In this document: piece by piece, positions 1 to 7,444 of the stretch | How the letters are laid out: each line of letters opens with the position of its first letter | Position numbering within the stretch: the stretch's first letter is position 1 | Source: Bacillus sp. RO3 | Lineage (GTDB): Bacteria > Bacillota > Bacilli > Bacillales > Bacillaceae_B | NCBI RefSeq assembly: GCF_012911895.1 | Contig: NZ_JAAXCV010000019.1 | Coordinates: forward strand, 1-64,000 | Length of the DNA: 64,000 nt | Direction of reading: 5' to 3' | The notes under the pieces: generated by a model | Seen by the model: the letters and a program-made list of their open reading frames with translations, nothing else | What the model was told of the DNA's origin: nothing | The model's database searches: none | Program-made: the position numbers and the translations under genes

Positions 1-49
1 GAACGTATTGTTTTTTCACATCTTCCATTGGTCCATTTCGTTTACTCAT
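1..49 (-). CDS. Partial ORF running off the left edge
   Basis: An ATG at 49 on the minus strand is preceded by AAAGGAGGAG five bases upstream, an excellent ribosome binding site. The frame (MSKRNGPMEDVKKQ...) stays open to the window edge. Only 16 residues are visible, so the family cannot be named. The flanking sequence has a TGTCCAAATGAG motif and phased repeats, which suggests the edge of a mobile element and hence a transposase-type gene. That is inference only. Confidence 0.35.
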   Translation of the reverse strand, partial: MSKRNGPMEDVKKQYV

Positions 50-124
50 TTGGACTCCTCCTTTGATACATCTATCTTAAGGCTTTTAGATTATGGTGTC
101 CAAATGAGTTAGGGGGCTAAATAG

Positions 125-236
125 CATTCAATCCTGATTTTTTATTATCAATCCTGTACAGAATTTATTAATCCTCATTCTCTTTTTTCAATCCTTATTT
201 TAAATAATTGATCCTTGTTGCCGGATTTTCTTTGCA
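125..236. repeat. Phased ATCCT repeat array, copy 1
   Basis: ATCCT occurs at 131, 151, 171, 191 and 211, exactly every 20 bases, separated by AT-rich spacers. The whole block is repeated as a direct copy at 414-525. About two helical turns per unit resembles an array of protein binding sites such as those at the ends of IS21-, Tn552- or Tn7-like elements. The assignment to a transposon end is inference. Confidence 0.7.
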
Positions 237-413
237 ACACCTGGGGACGGACCTCATCCTACTTTTCAATCTTCAGACTAGGAACCGGATCAAAACCTTA
301 GATTGTCTATTTTCAGCTGGAAACGAATCCTGGATGGGTGGGGGAAGCCGATTGAAGGGAGGATTTTCTTGATGGAGATCCCTTCGGGTGGGGAATCAAT
401 CCGGATCGGGACA

Positions 414-525
414 CATTCAATCCTGATTTTTTATTATCAATCCTGTAGAGAATTTATTAATCCTCAATATCTTTTTTCAATCCTTCTTCCCGATAATTGA
501 TCCTAGATGTCGAATTTTCTTTACA
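414..525. repeat. Phased ATCCT repeat array, copy 2
   Basis: This is a direct repeat of the 125-236 block with ATCCT at 420, 440, 460, 480 and 500, again a strict 20-base period. The first three units are nearly identical to copy 1 and the last two have diverged. Between the copies (237-413) no convincing gene was seen. Confidence 0.7.
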
Positions 526-556
526 GACTCCCCCACTCTTCCATGTGCAGTCCAAC

Positions 557-590
557 GAAAAAGACCTGCCTCATCCCTGAGGTCAGGTCC
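557..590 (-). terminator. Terminator of the two-component operon
   Basis: On the minus strand GACCTGACCTCA pairs with TGAGGCAGGTC with one bulge and is followed by TTTTTCG. It overlaps the TGA stop of the histidine kinase gene, so it is the likely intrinsic terminator of the regulator-kinase operon. Confidence 0.75.
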
Positions 591-1956
591 TGCTATGAAG
601 ATCAAATACTACTACAAACCGGCAGCCTTCTTCATACTCACTATCCAATCGAATGCATCCGCCATTTTGTTCGATTAATTTCTTCGCGATGGCAAGGCCG
701 AGGCCCGTTCCTCCGGTTTGTCCGTTCCGGGATTCGTCCATGCGCACGAAGGGTTCGAAGATCTTGTCGTGGTAGTCGACGGGGATCCCGATTCCTTTAT
801 CTTCGATGATCAGGACGGCCTGGTTCTGTTGTTCCTTGAGAGAAATGGACAGATAGCCGTCGCTGTAGGCGAGACCATTCTGGAGGATGTTCGTCAGTGC
901 CCGTTCAAGCTTCGAAGGATCGAATTTCACCATCAGGACGTCTTCCGTGATGTCGAGGTGATACCTCATCCCTTTTTCTTCGAAGTCTTTCACAAAGGAA
1001 GACAGCATGGACCGCAGCCATTCGGCCATATCCGTCTCCTTGAGGCATACGGAATCGCAGCTGATATCCAAGTGGGACAGGTCGAACAGGTCATGGATGA
1101 GGCGGTTGGCCCGCTTGCTGTTCGATACGATGATTTCGGTATATCTCTGCTGATCGGCCCGGGTCAGATGGGTGAACCGGTTCAGGGTTTCGGCGTACCC
1201 TTGTATATTGGTCAACGGCGTTTTTAGATCATGAGAAATATCGAGGATTAGCTGCTTCCTCAAGTTCTCGGACCGTTCTTTTAAGGCAATTTCCTTGCCG
1301 ATCGTTTCGGCCATATCGTTGATGGTATGCTTCAGCTGGTTCAGTTCCTCATTGGCTTCGAACTCGATCTTCTCGTTGTAATTCCCTGCCGATATGGTAT
1401 CGATTCCCTTCAGTAGCTTTTGGATCGGCTGAATGAGCTGGACGGACGTTCGCTTCACATACCAGTACAGAATTACGATCAGGCACGCCATGAAAAAGAA
1501 GACCGTGAAGAAGAACACGTCATCCAGCTGAATATAATCCTCTGCAGGGAAGTAGAGGACGAGATACTCCCCGCCCTCTTCCGGAATATATAAATCGGTA
1601 TCGTACGTATCGGTTTCCTTCAGAAATTCATGAAGCCCATAGTCATACCCTACCTCGTGAGGACTGTTGAATTGATCCGTCACCTTATAATCGGAACTGA
1701 TGATTTCAAGATAGGCATGATCGGGAAGCTCATTTTTCTTGAATGCCGCTTCCATCCCGAGCTTCTTCGCATCTTTATACGTGCCTTTCAGGAAATCCTG
1801 ATCCAGATCCTCATATACGCTCTCCACATAGACGAAGTTTGCGACGAGAGTGAACGTCCCCACTCCGAGTAGAATGATGAACAATAAAGTATAATTGATG
1901 AAAAATTGTTTCGTGATGGAAATGGACTTTTTAAGAAGGATCGGATTAGTCTTCAT
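583..1956 (-). CDS. Sensor histidine kinase (HAMP, two membrane segments)
   Basis: Membrane-bound sensor kinase of 457 residues. Membrane segments lie near residues 20-42 and 146-167 and enclose an extracytoplasmic sensor region of about 100 residues. A HAMP linker follows at about 168-220. The H-box has the phospho-accepting His242 (SHDLKTPLTN). An N-box and a C-terminal GTGLGLAIAKK ATP-binding motif are intact, so the kinase looks functional. It overlaps the response regulator stop by 11 bases, indicating translational coupling. The signal is unknown. The extracytoplasmic region is acidic, as in several Bacillus cell-envelope sensors, but no specific homologue can be named. Confidence 0.93.
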   Translation of the reverse strand: MKTNPILLKKSISITKQFFINYTLLFIILLGVGTFTLVANFVYVESVYEDLDQDFLKGTYKDAKKLGMEAAFKKNELPDHAYLEIISSDYKVTDQFNSPHEVGYDYGLHEFLKETDTYDTDLYIPEEGGEYLVLYFPAEDYIQLDDVFFFTVFFFMACLIVILYWYVKRTSVQLIQPIQKLLKGIDTISAGNYNEKIEFEANEELNQLKHTINDMAETIGKEIALKERSENLRKQLILDISHDLKTPLTNIQGYAETLNRFTHLTRADQQRYTEIIVSNSKRANRLIHDLFDLSHLDISCDSVCLKETDMAEWLRSMLSSFVKDFEEKGMRYHLDITEDVLMVKFDPSKLERALTNILQNGLAYSDGYLSISLKEQQNQAVLIIEDKGIGIPVDYHDKIFEPFVRMDESRNGQTGGTGLGLAIAKKLIEQNGGCIRLDSEYEEGCRFVVVFDLHSRT

Positions 1957-2641
1957 GACTTTCCATCAGGTAGCCCAGTCCCTTCACCGTCGTAATATAG
2001 GCCGGGGATTTCGGGTCGGGTTCGATCTGCTCCCTGATCCGGCTGATATGGACCATCACGGTATTGCTGTCACCGATGTAATCCGTATTCCATACAAGCT
2101 CATACAACTGGGCTTTCGTAAACAGCCGGTTCACATTCTTCATGAAGATCGATACCAGCTTCGTCTCCTTCGGGGTCAACGGCAGCCGCTCTCCCTCTTT
2201 CGTCACCGTTTGATTGACGGGATCGTATTCGAGGACTCCGTTTCGAATGACTCCCTCTTCCTCCACCACACTGTAATCCGTATACCTCCGGATCTGGGCA
2301 TTCACTCTCGATACTAGCTCAATCATACTGAACGGCTTCACCACATAGTCATCGGCCCCGAGTCCGAACCCGAGGACTTTGTCCGCATCATCCGCCCTCG
2401 CCGTCAAGAGCATGATGGGTACCTTGCAGCACTTCCGGACTTCCTTGATCACCTGAAACCCGTCCACTTTCGGCATCATCAAATCGAGGATGAGAAGACT
2501 CGGCCGCTTCTCCCGGCACTTCCGGATCACCTCGGCTCCATCATACGCCTGCTCCACCTCATACCCTTCATTCCGTAAATGAAGGGTGATCAATTCATTT
2601 ATCTCCACATCATCTTCTGCAATATAGATCAACTCTGCCAT
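1946..2641 (-). CDS. OmpR-family response regulator
   Basis: Response regulator of 231 residues and cytoplasmic partner of the downstream kinase. The receiver domain has acidic residues at 10-11, phospho-acceptor Asp53 (LILDLMMPKVDG) and a conserved Lys in VVKPFS. The C-terminal half is a winged-helix DNA-binding domain ending in ITTVKGLGYLME, typical of OmpR/PhoB proteins. It is the first gene of the operon and overlaps the kinase start. The likely role is phosphorylation-dependent transcription control of unknown targets. A similar pair is common in Bacillus, but the exact orthologue could not be fixed. Confidence 0.93.
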   Translation of the reverse strand: MAELIYIAEDDVEINELITLHLRNEGYEVEQAYDGAEVIRKCREKRPSLLILDLMMPKVDGFQVIKEVRKCCKVPIMLLTARADDADKVLGFGLGADDYVVKPFSMIELVSRVNAQIRRYTDYSVVEEEGVIRNGVLEYDPVNQTVTKEGERLPLTPKETKLVSIFMKNVNRLFTKAQLYELVWNTDYIGDSNTVMVHISRIREQIEPDPKSPAYITTVKGLGYLMESHED

Positions 2642-2854
2642 ACCTTTTCTCCCAGTCTCGTAAAATCAAAATGTCCTCCTATTCTACCATGAAAACCACG
2701 GTTCTTTTTAAAATTTATGGGTAATTTAAGGTTCCTTTAAGGTTGAAGTTAAGAAGATAGTGTACAATGGTGAAATTCCCCGTCATTGAAATAGGTGACA
2801 GGGTATCCCAAAGAAAGCAATAGGAAAAACGTAACAATAGGTGGGAACTTACAA

Positions 2855-3292
2855 ATGACAAAGAAATTACATGAATATATAACGAAAGGACAATTCGAAG
2901 AAGCAAAAACGATCACGAATGGGCTGCCCCATTCAGAACTTGTCCGAGAACTAAAGGAGAGCGTCTCCCATGATGCAGGGATCACCCATTACTCATTCAT
3001 TATGAGTTTACTAGTCGAAGAGGAAAACGTTCACCTCCATGAGATGGCGTTCGGCCTGATGGTGAAGCCTCTCAGCACCTTGGACGGGGCTTATTATGCG
3101 GCCCTCTATCATGCAAGACGCTGCGTTGAACTAACAGAGGGACAGGACATCGGCTACTTGTCGAATCTATTATTTTTGCATGGTGTACCCGGGAATGTAG
3201 TGAGCGATGAGGAAGCGTGTGATACGGCGCGGAGGCTGCTGGCGTTAGATCCGGATTATACGCTTGCTCATGAATGGTTGAAGAGAAGGTAA
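2855..3292 (+). CDS. Hypothetical protein, helical, immunity-like
   Basis: Protein of about 145 residues from the ATG at 2855, preceded by AGGTGGG. A longer frame opens at 2795 but lacks a ribosome binding site. The sequence is helical and acidic, with TPR-like repeats toward the C-terminus (DTARRLLALDPDYTLAHEWL). No signal peptide or membrane segment is seen. Small soluble helical proteins of this kind often serve as immunity or chaperone-like proteins in Bacillus, but nothing here proves it. It stands alone, divergent from the two-component operon. Confidence 0.7.
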   Translation: MTKKLHEYITKGQFEEAKTITNGLPHSELVRELKESVSHDAGITHYSFIMSLLVEEENVHLHEMAFGLMVKPLSTLDGAYYAALYHARRCVELTEGQDIGYLSNLLFLHGVPGNVVSDEEACDTARRLLALDPDYTLAHEWLKRR

Positions 3293-3341
3293 ACCGTGAT
3301 GTGAGCTGTGCGTAATAATCGTGGACATTGGGGGATTCAAG

Positions 3342-3566
3342 ATGTTTTTTAAGAAGGATGAAACCATCAATAAAGAGAGTGTTGATACAGCTGTTTTTGG
3401 TACTTTTATGTTCTGGGGATGTACCCTTTTGATCAATGCACTCTTTGAAGTGATAGATGATAAACCGTTAATAGGAGATTCGATTGTGATCTTATCTGCC
3501 GGTCTTATCATCTTCTATGCAACGGAGAAGATAGCTGACTATTTTAATAAGAGAAAGAGATCATAA
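3342..3566 (+). CDS. Small membrane protein, two transmembrane helices
   Basis: Protein of 74 residues from ATG 3342, preceded by GGGGGA. An upstream ATG at 3321 has no site. Two hydrophobic stretches (around AVFGTFMFWGCTLLINALF and SIVILSAGLIIFYATEKIA) suggest a helical hairpin with a positively charged C-terminus (NKRKRS). It lies downstream of the 2855 gene and ends in a terminator at 3567-3592. The family was not recognised. Confidence 0.65.
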   Translation: MFFKKDETINKESVDTAVFGTFMFWGCTLLINALFEVIDDKPLIGDSIVILSAGLIIFYATEKIADYFNKRKRS

Positions 3567-3592
3567 GCCTTGGGACACACCCGAGGCTTTCT
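3567..3592. terminator. Convergent-gene terminator
   Basis: AAGCCTTGGG and CCCGAGGCTT pair around a short loop between two convergent genes, followed by TTCTTAG on the plus strand. It could stop transcription from either side. Confidence 0.6.
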
Positions 3593-3996
3593 TAGTATAT
3601 ATAGGTGCAAATATCCATCTCGGCCTCTAAATCGTTCACAATAAAAGAAAGAATGGACGAAGATAGATACATAGAAGGCACCTCGTTCTCATGAATCCTA
3701 ATCACAATGGTCACTTTTGACCCGAGCTTATGGGCTCTTTTCATCTCCACTATTTTTTCTGCTTGATCTTCCAGCATGTCTTTCATTTTACTCAACCCAT
3801 CATGAATATCCACTGATGGAGCGTAGCCTGTTTCAATCTCCCAGCACCCCTCCAGCCTGGGCATCATGCTATTTGCCTTCATGGGATCACCTTTTTGGTA
3901 ATGGAAGGAAGGGTGCATTTGAAGCTGTTTCGTCACTTCATCTGGCTGTAATGCATCACCATATAGACAAAATTCGACATTGATCTCTGTTTTCAT
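3592..3996 (-). CDS. DUF4279-like protein
   Basis: About 134 residues. The start was set at the second ATG of an ATG-AAA-ATG run because AAGGAGGT lies 8 bases upstream. The N-terminal pattern (EINVEFCLYGDALQPDEVTK, then a HPSFHYQKGDP loop and a WEIETGY strand) matches the DUF4279 family of small Bacillus proteins of unknown function. The C-terminal half alternates helices and strands (KVTIVIRIHENE). No membrane segment is visible. DUF4279 genes often sit near polymorphic-toxin immunity genes, which agrees with the nearby 4295-4849 gene, but a function is not established. Confidence 0.75.
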   Translation of the reverse strand: MKTEINVEFCLYGDALQPDEVTKQLQMHPSFHYQKGDPMKANSMMPRLEGCWEIETGYAPSVDIHDGLSKMKDMLEDQAEKIVEMKRAHKLGSKVTIVIRIHENEVPSMYLSSSILSFIVNDLEAEMDICTYIY

Positions 3997-4044
3997 TTTC
4001 ATTGACCTCCTTAAAGAAAACCAACGATACCGCATGAGGCATCA

Positions 4045-4209
4045 TCAGATGGAAAAGATAAATAAAGTAATGACTACCGCAAAAAAGAAACTAACGAAAA
4101 ATGATCGTGCCCAATGCTTCTTTTCTGTCAGTTTAAAGGTAATATTCAGGGCGGAACTAACGGAGAAACAAACGAGAAATAGAAAGACTATCATCAATAG
4201 GATTGGCAT
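4045..4209 (-). CDS. Small membrane protein, 54 residues
   Basis: A minus-strand frame from ATG 4209 to TGA 4045 encodes MPILLMIVFLFLVCFS..., with a second hydrophobic segment (FFVSFFFAVVITLFIFS). The two helices are separated by a short polar, basic loop (KLTEKKHWARS). The ribosome binding site is only moderate (AAGGAACGAGTGAG). It is too short for most ORF callers. It lies between the DUF4279 gene and the 4295-4849 gene on the same strand, so it may belong to that gene set. Composition and membrane topology support a real gene. Function unknown. Confidence 0.55.
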   Translation of the reverse strand: MPILLMIVFLFLVCFSVSSALNITFKLTEKKHWARSFFVSFFFAVVITLFIFSI

Positions 4210-4234
4210 ATTCTCACTCGTTCCTTATGAACCT

Positions 4235-4267
4235 AAAAAGGACCGGCCCTCTCAAGCAGGTCCTTTT
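4235..4267. terminator. Intergenic hairpin
   Basis: AAGGACC and GGTCCTT pair around a GC-rich loop, flanked by A- and T-rich runs on both sides. It lies just downstream of the 4295-4849 gene and is the likely terminator for it. Confidence 0.6.
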
Positions 4268-4294
4268 GCTTCCGATGGGTCAATCATTCACAGC

Positions 4295-4849
4295 CTAAAA
4301 CTGCTTTAAAAACTCATCCACCCATCCAACATCCGTACTAAACTCCTTCTCTACACCTTTCCAGAACTGAAGAAACTTTTCTTGATCCTCTTCCCATTCG
4401 GGATACGCCTTTTTAAAGGTATCAATGAATAATAGATCCCCGGCAAGTACCGCATGATCCTCATGAGATACCTGCAAGCCCCATTGTCCCTGCAGTGAAT
4501 AGAGGGCATTCTCCACCACGAGGGGAATAGATTGATAGTCCTCATAGGTCATGGTGCTTCCGGCTGCCCAGTGCTGGGGTGCAAGGTCGGAGTGGAAGTC
4601 ATGTGAGAGGTTAAATGAATCACCTTCCGACTCCGACACGCAGAACGTTCCCTGTCCAACCTGTTCAATGGTGTTCATCAGGGCTTGGAACTGATTTTCG
4701 TGAAGATCATACCCGTTGGTCGGGAAGATCAGCACCTTCTCAGTAAGGCTTTCTTGAAATGGATTCCCAAACGGATCTGATTTCTGAAAGATGCTTTGAA
4801 AGACTTCCTTTAACCGGGACATGTTGTCTGCCTTTTGGATTCGTTCCAT
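4295..4849 (-). CDS. Hypothetical cytoplasmic protein, 184 residues
   Basis: Acidic protein with many aromatic residues (DFHSDLAPQHWAAGST, VENALYSLQGQWGLQVSHED). No signal peptide or membrane helix is present. Its ATG directly abuts the TAA of the decayed frame at 4850-5085, an operon-like junction that suggests it was once translated together with that gene. Size, acidity and position downstream of a broken, possibly secreted-protein remnant would fit an orphan immunity protein. That is inference and no family name is claimed. Confidence 0.7.
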   Translation of the reverse strand: MERIQKADNMSRLKEVFQSIFQKSDPFGNPFQESLTEKVLIFPTNGYDLHENQFQALMNTIEQVGQGTFCVSESEGDSFNLSHDFHSDLAPQHWAAGSTMTYEDYQSIPLVVENALYSLQGQWGLQVSHEDHAVLAGDLLFIDTFKKAYPEWEEDQEKFLQFWKGVEKEFSTDVGWVDEFLKQF

Positions 4850-5085
4850 TTATCTCTCTCTTTTCCTAAAGAAACTTATTTTTCCAACGCCTTTTATCTC
4901 GTTTACATGAATGGGGGGAGGTCCTGATTTAGAGGATTCCCTGTATGTAAAGGTGACGCCGTTCTTGTCTTTTCCGTCAACAACTCCATGTGCCACTTCT
5001 CTGTGACTGGAAACTTATCACTGGAAGAAATCCCAGGCGTCGGATGCCGTTCCGTACATTTTCTTGATGTCATGGATCGGCGTGC
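4850..5085 (-). pseudogene. Decayed coding frame with tandem stops
   Basis: One minus-strand frame reads GTPIHDIKKMYGTASDAWDFF..., hits adjacent TGA and TAA codons near 5025, then continues as HGVVDGKDKNGVTFTYRE... to KISFFRKRER and a TAA touching the next gene's ATG. Composition on both sides of the stops is protein-like. It is most likely the 3' remnant of a gene whose product worked with the 184-residue protein. No start codon or ribosome binding site was found, and the parent family is not recognised. Confidence 0.35.
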
Positions 5086-5091
5086 CCCTCT

Positions 5092-5949
5092 TTAGTTTAT
5101 GTCGATAAGTCCGTGTCCATAGTCTTGATCAGGTCCTGTTTCACCCAGATCGACTGCTTCCTTTTGCAGCAGCTTGTACATGATTCCATTCTCACGGGAG
5201 GGTTCAGAATACAGTAAGCGGGCGGTGTACCCTGCTATTCGGGCTGCGGCGAAGGACGTACCGCTGAACGTTTCGAAGCCTCCATCCTTATGGATCGAAA
5301 CAACCTCTGTCCCGGCTGCGGCAAAATCAACCTTGCCCCTTGCTGCCAATGTGGAGCGGACCAGCTTGGCGTTTACGGATGTGATGGACCATACCCCCTC
5401 ATACCGTGCCGGATAGTCAGCCTCTCCACCAGGTGTATTTCCCGCTGCCGCTATGACGATAATTCCGGAAGAAAGCGCGTCATCAACGGCTTTCTTTAGA
5501 GCAGGATCATCCACTTGAAAACCGGAACTGATATGGATGATGTCTACCTTCTCTTCGATGCACCAGTTGATGCCCCGTACCAGATCGGCTATCTTCCCGT
5601 TGCCTTTCTGATCTAACACCTTCACATTATAAAGGGACACATGTTGAGCGATCCCGCTCATTTCTCCACCAGTATCACCGGCTGCGATGATGCCTGCAAT
5701 GGATGTCCCGTGACCATACTCATCTTCAATGGGTTGTCCCGGCTGAATCGCATGAAACGATTCACGGACCTTTCCCTTCAATGCCGGATGGTCTTCATTG
5801 ATGCCGCTGTCGAGGACAGCGACCTTGACCGGATGCTTCTCATTCATCAAGTACAGCAGCGCGATCCCGAACAACAAAGCAATGATGCCTATAACACGAT
5901 AAAACTCTATATATTTCATGTTGTATGACGTAACCTTTCTATTAGTCAA
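5092..5949 (-). CDS. Membrane-anchored subtilisin-like serine protease (S8)
   Basis: Peptidase of 285 residues. The catalytic triad is visible as Asp47 (AVLDSGI), His80 (GHGTSIAG) and Ser232 (SGTSFAAA), with the oxyanion Asn171 in AAAGN. An N-terminal hydrophobic segment (about 19-34) with no prodomain suggests an anchored enzyme facing outward. The start is a TTG at 5949 with GGTGGA six bases upstream; an internal ATG at 5919 lacks a good site. It is shorter than secreted subtilisins (about 380 residues with propeptide). The substrate is unknown. Confidence 0.9.
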   Translation of the reverse strand: MTNRKVTSYNMKYIEFYRVIGIIALLFGIALLYLMNEKHPVKVAVLDSGINEDHPALKGKVRESFHAIQPGQPIEDEYGHGTSIAGIIAAGDTGGEMSGIAQHVSLYNVKVLDQKGNGKIADLVRGINWCIEEKVDIIHISSGFQVDDPALKKAVDDALSSGIIVIAAAGNTPGGEADYPARYEGVWSITSVNAKLVRSTLAARGKVDFAAAGTEVVSIHKDGGFETFSGTSFAAARIAGYTARLLYSEPSRENGIMYKLLQKEAVDLGETGPDQDYGHGLIDIN

Positions 5950-6091
5950 CGCAGATCCACCATGTTGAATCTGCAGGATTAATCGATGGACTCTCTTGTA
6001 TGTGAAGAATTCTTCTCTACGTATTATAGTGGGAAACAGTTACAAGAAACTTAACGGAAGCTTAACGCAACCTTAAGTTTTCACGAAGCAC

Positions 6092-6125
6092 AAAAAAACG
6101 CCTGATCCCAACCGGGAAAAGGCGT
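6092..6125 (-). terminator. Terminator of the SRPBCC gene
   Basis: On the minus strand ACGCCTTTTCCCGG pairs with its complement in CCGGTTGGGATCAGGCGT and is followed by seven T residues. It lies about 60 bases downstream of the 6184-6699 stop. Confidence 0.75.
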
Positions 6126-6183
6126 ACTGGTTATCGATTCTTTTTTTCATTCATGAAAACGGTGTTGCAACCGATGCACGGGT

Positions 6184-6699
6184 TTATTTGTTCTCCTGAA
6201 GCGCTTCGTCCAAACGGTTCCACGTTTCCGTGATCCCCTGCACCATCCCCATATCCGTCACGGTCTTTAAAGCCTCGGCTGAAGCATATTCAGCACGGTT
6301 GATCAGCTTCGTCATGCCTCCGAGGTCCTCGAACTCCAACGTAATATGAGTCGAAGGCATGCTTTCATTCGTCCCGCCTTCTGCATCTGAGAAGGAATCG
6401 ACGTAAACAATTCTTTCGGGCTCAACGATCTCCTCATAAACCCCTTTTCCCCACGATTCCATTCCGTAGAAATCACCCTGACCCTGATCCACACACTTCA
6501 TGCAGTAGTGCCAGACACCACCGGGTTTGAACTCCACATTACAAACGGGAAGCTCCCAGCCCCGCGGCCCCCACCACTTTTTCAAATGCTCCGCATCCTT
6601 AAACATAGAAAACACCTGCTCACGGGGCGCATCGAACACCCGCTCCAGCACCAGCACCTGATCATTCTCCACCCTTGAAGTCAACGTATTGTTGGACAT
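6184..6699 (-). CDS. SRPBCC / AHSA1-like domain protein
   Basis: Protein of 171 residues with the AHSA1 signature: VLERVFDAPREQVFSMFKD at the N-terminus, then HLKKWWGPRGWELPVC, GGVWHYCM and a C-terminal helix with QGITETWNRLDEAL. Family members form a helix-grip pocket that binds small hydrophobic ligands; the bacterial ones are mostly uncharacterised. GGGAGGA lies seven bases before the ATG. It is transcribed alone and ends in a hairpin terminator. No enzymatic activity can be assigned. Confidence 0.85.
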   Translation of the reverse strand: MSNNTLTSRVENDQVLVLERVFDAPREQVFSMFKDAEHLKKWWGPRGWELPVCNVEFKPGGVWHYCMKCVDQGQGDFYGMESWGKGVYEEIVEPERIVYVDSFSDAEGGTNESMPSTHITLEFEDLGGMTKLINRAEYASAEALKTVTDMGMVQGITETWNRLDEALQENK

Positions 6700-7444
6700 T
6701 TCATGTTCCTCCCAGTCTTTAATGGTTTTTCATTCCACTTGCATCACGAGACGGCAGTGCGTAATCGCTTTGGACACCTATTTATACTCTAGGATGAAAC
6801 ATCCCCATGGATTTCAATAGGACAATTCGTCTGATCAAAGGGGAAGCTGGAAGAAAGCAGTATCCGAATGGTAGTATTCGTCATGGAATTTGAAATTCCT
6901 TTATTGGATTTGGAAATGAAACTTTTGGTGTGTTTTTTTGAATGAAGGGGATGAGGTTTCTTCAGGTCAACCGTATATAGCCAGGTAAACGATGGATTCC
7001 GTACAGAAATGTGAGGGTAGAAAGCATACCAATACATACAACAGACGATTCTGTTGCAAAGTGTTCAAAAGTAAGAAAAGGGTGGTTTCGAATGAGGACG
7101 TTCTTACGCAGCTGATAACAACTCGTGGAGCTCACTTCATACGAAAAAAACGGAGTCAGGTTGACGACTTCGTTTTTGTTTATAGAGGGCATGGATGGTT
7201 TCGATCCCTTTGAGGGTCCGGGACGCCTGGCGTAGAGTTTGGAATAACTCTCCATTTTCTAATTGATATGCATCAGTATTCAATTTTTTTCTTAGATATT
7301 TCAACTAAATTAAATAAGGAATATCTCCCTCTAGGAGAGGGATATTCTTCTCTTAATTCATTTAAGCTTTATAAAAATCAAATATCATTGCTATACAGGC
7401 TAGACCACACTCACTGTGTTTCATTTGTTGAAAAAATCTATCTC
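6700..7444. other. Gene-poor decayed stretch
   Basis: No ORF with a ribosome binding site and convincing composition was found in these 745 bases. They contain an IS6-terminus-like ATTCTGTTGCAAAGT at 7049-7063, a strong hairpin at 7144-7178 and an imperfect palindrome at 7320-7347. Base composition shifts to AT-rich at about 7260, probably marking a boundary of transferred DNA. Confidence 0.5.
7144..7178. terminator. Bidirectional hairpin terminator
   Basis: AAAACGGAGTC pairs with GACTTCGTTTT with one mismatch. An A-run precedes it and a T-run follows, so it can work on either strand. No intact gene lies immediately upstream, so it may be a relic of a lost gene. Confidence 0.6.

Noticed and set aside
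125..525. CRISPR-like spaced repeats
   Set aside because: The conserved part is only 5 bases with 15-base spacers and two array copies; no repeat of CRISPR length and no cas gene.
718..1227. Plus-strand ORF of 169 codons
   Set aside because: It is antisense to the histidine kinase gene, has no ribosome binding site and its translation has no domain character.
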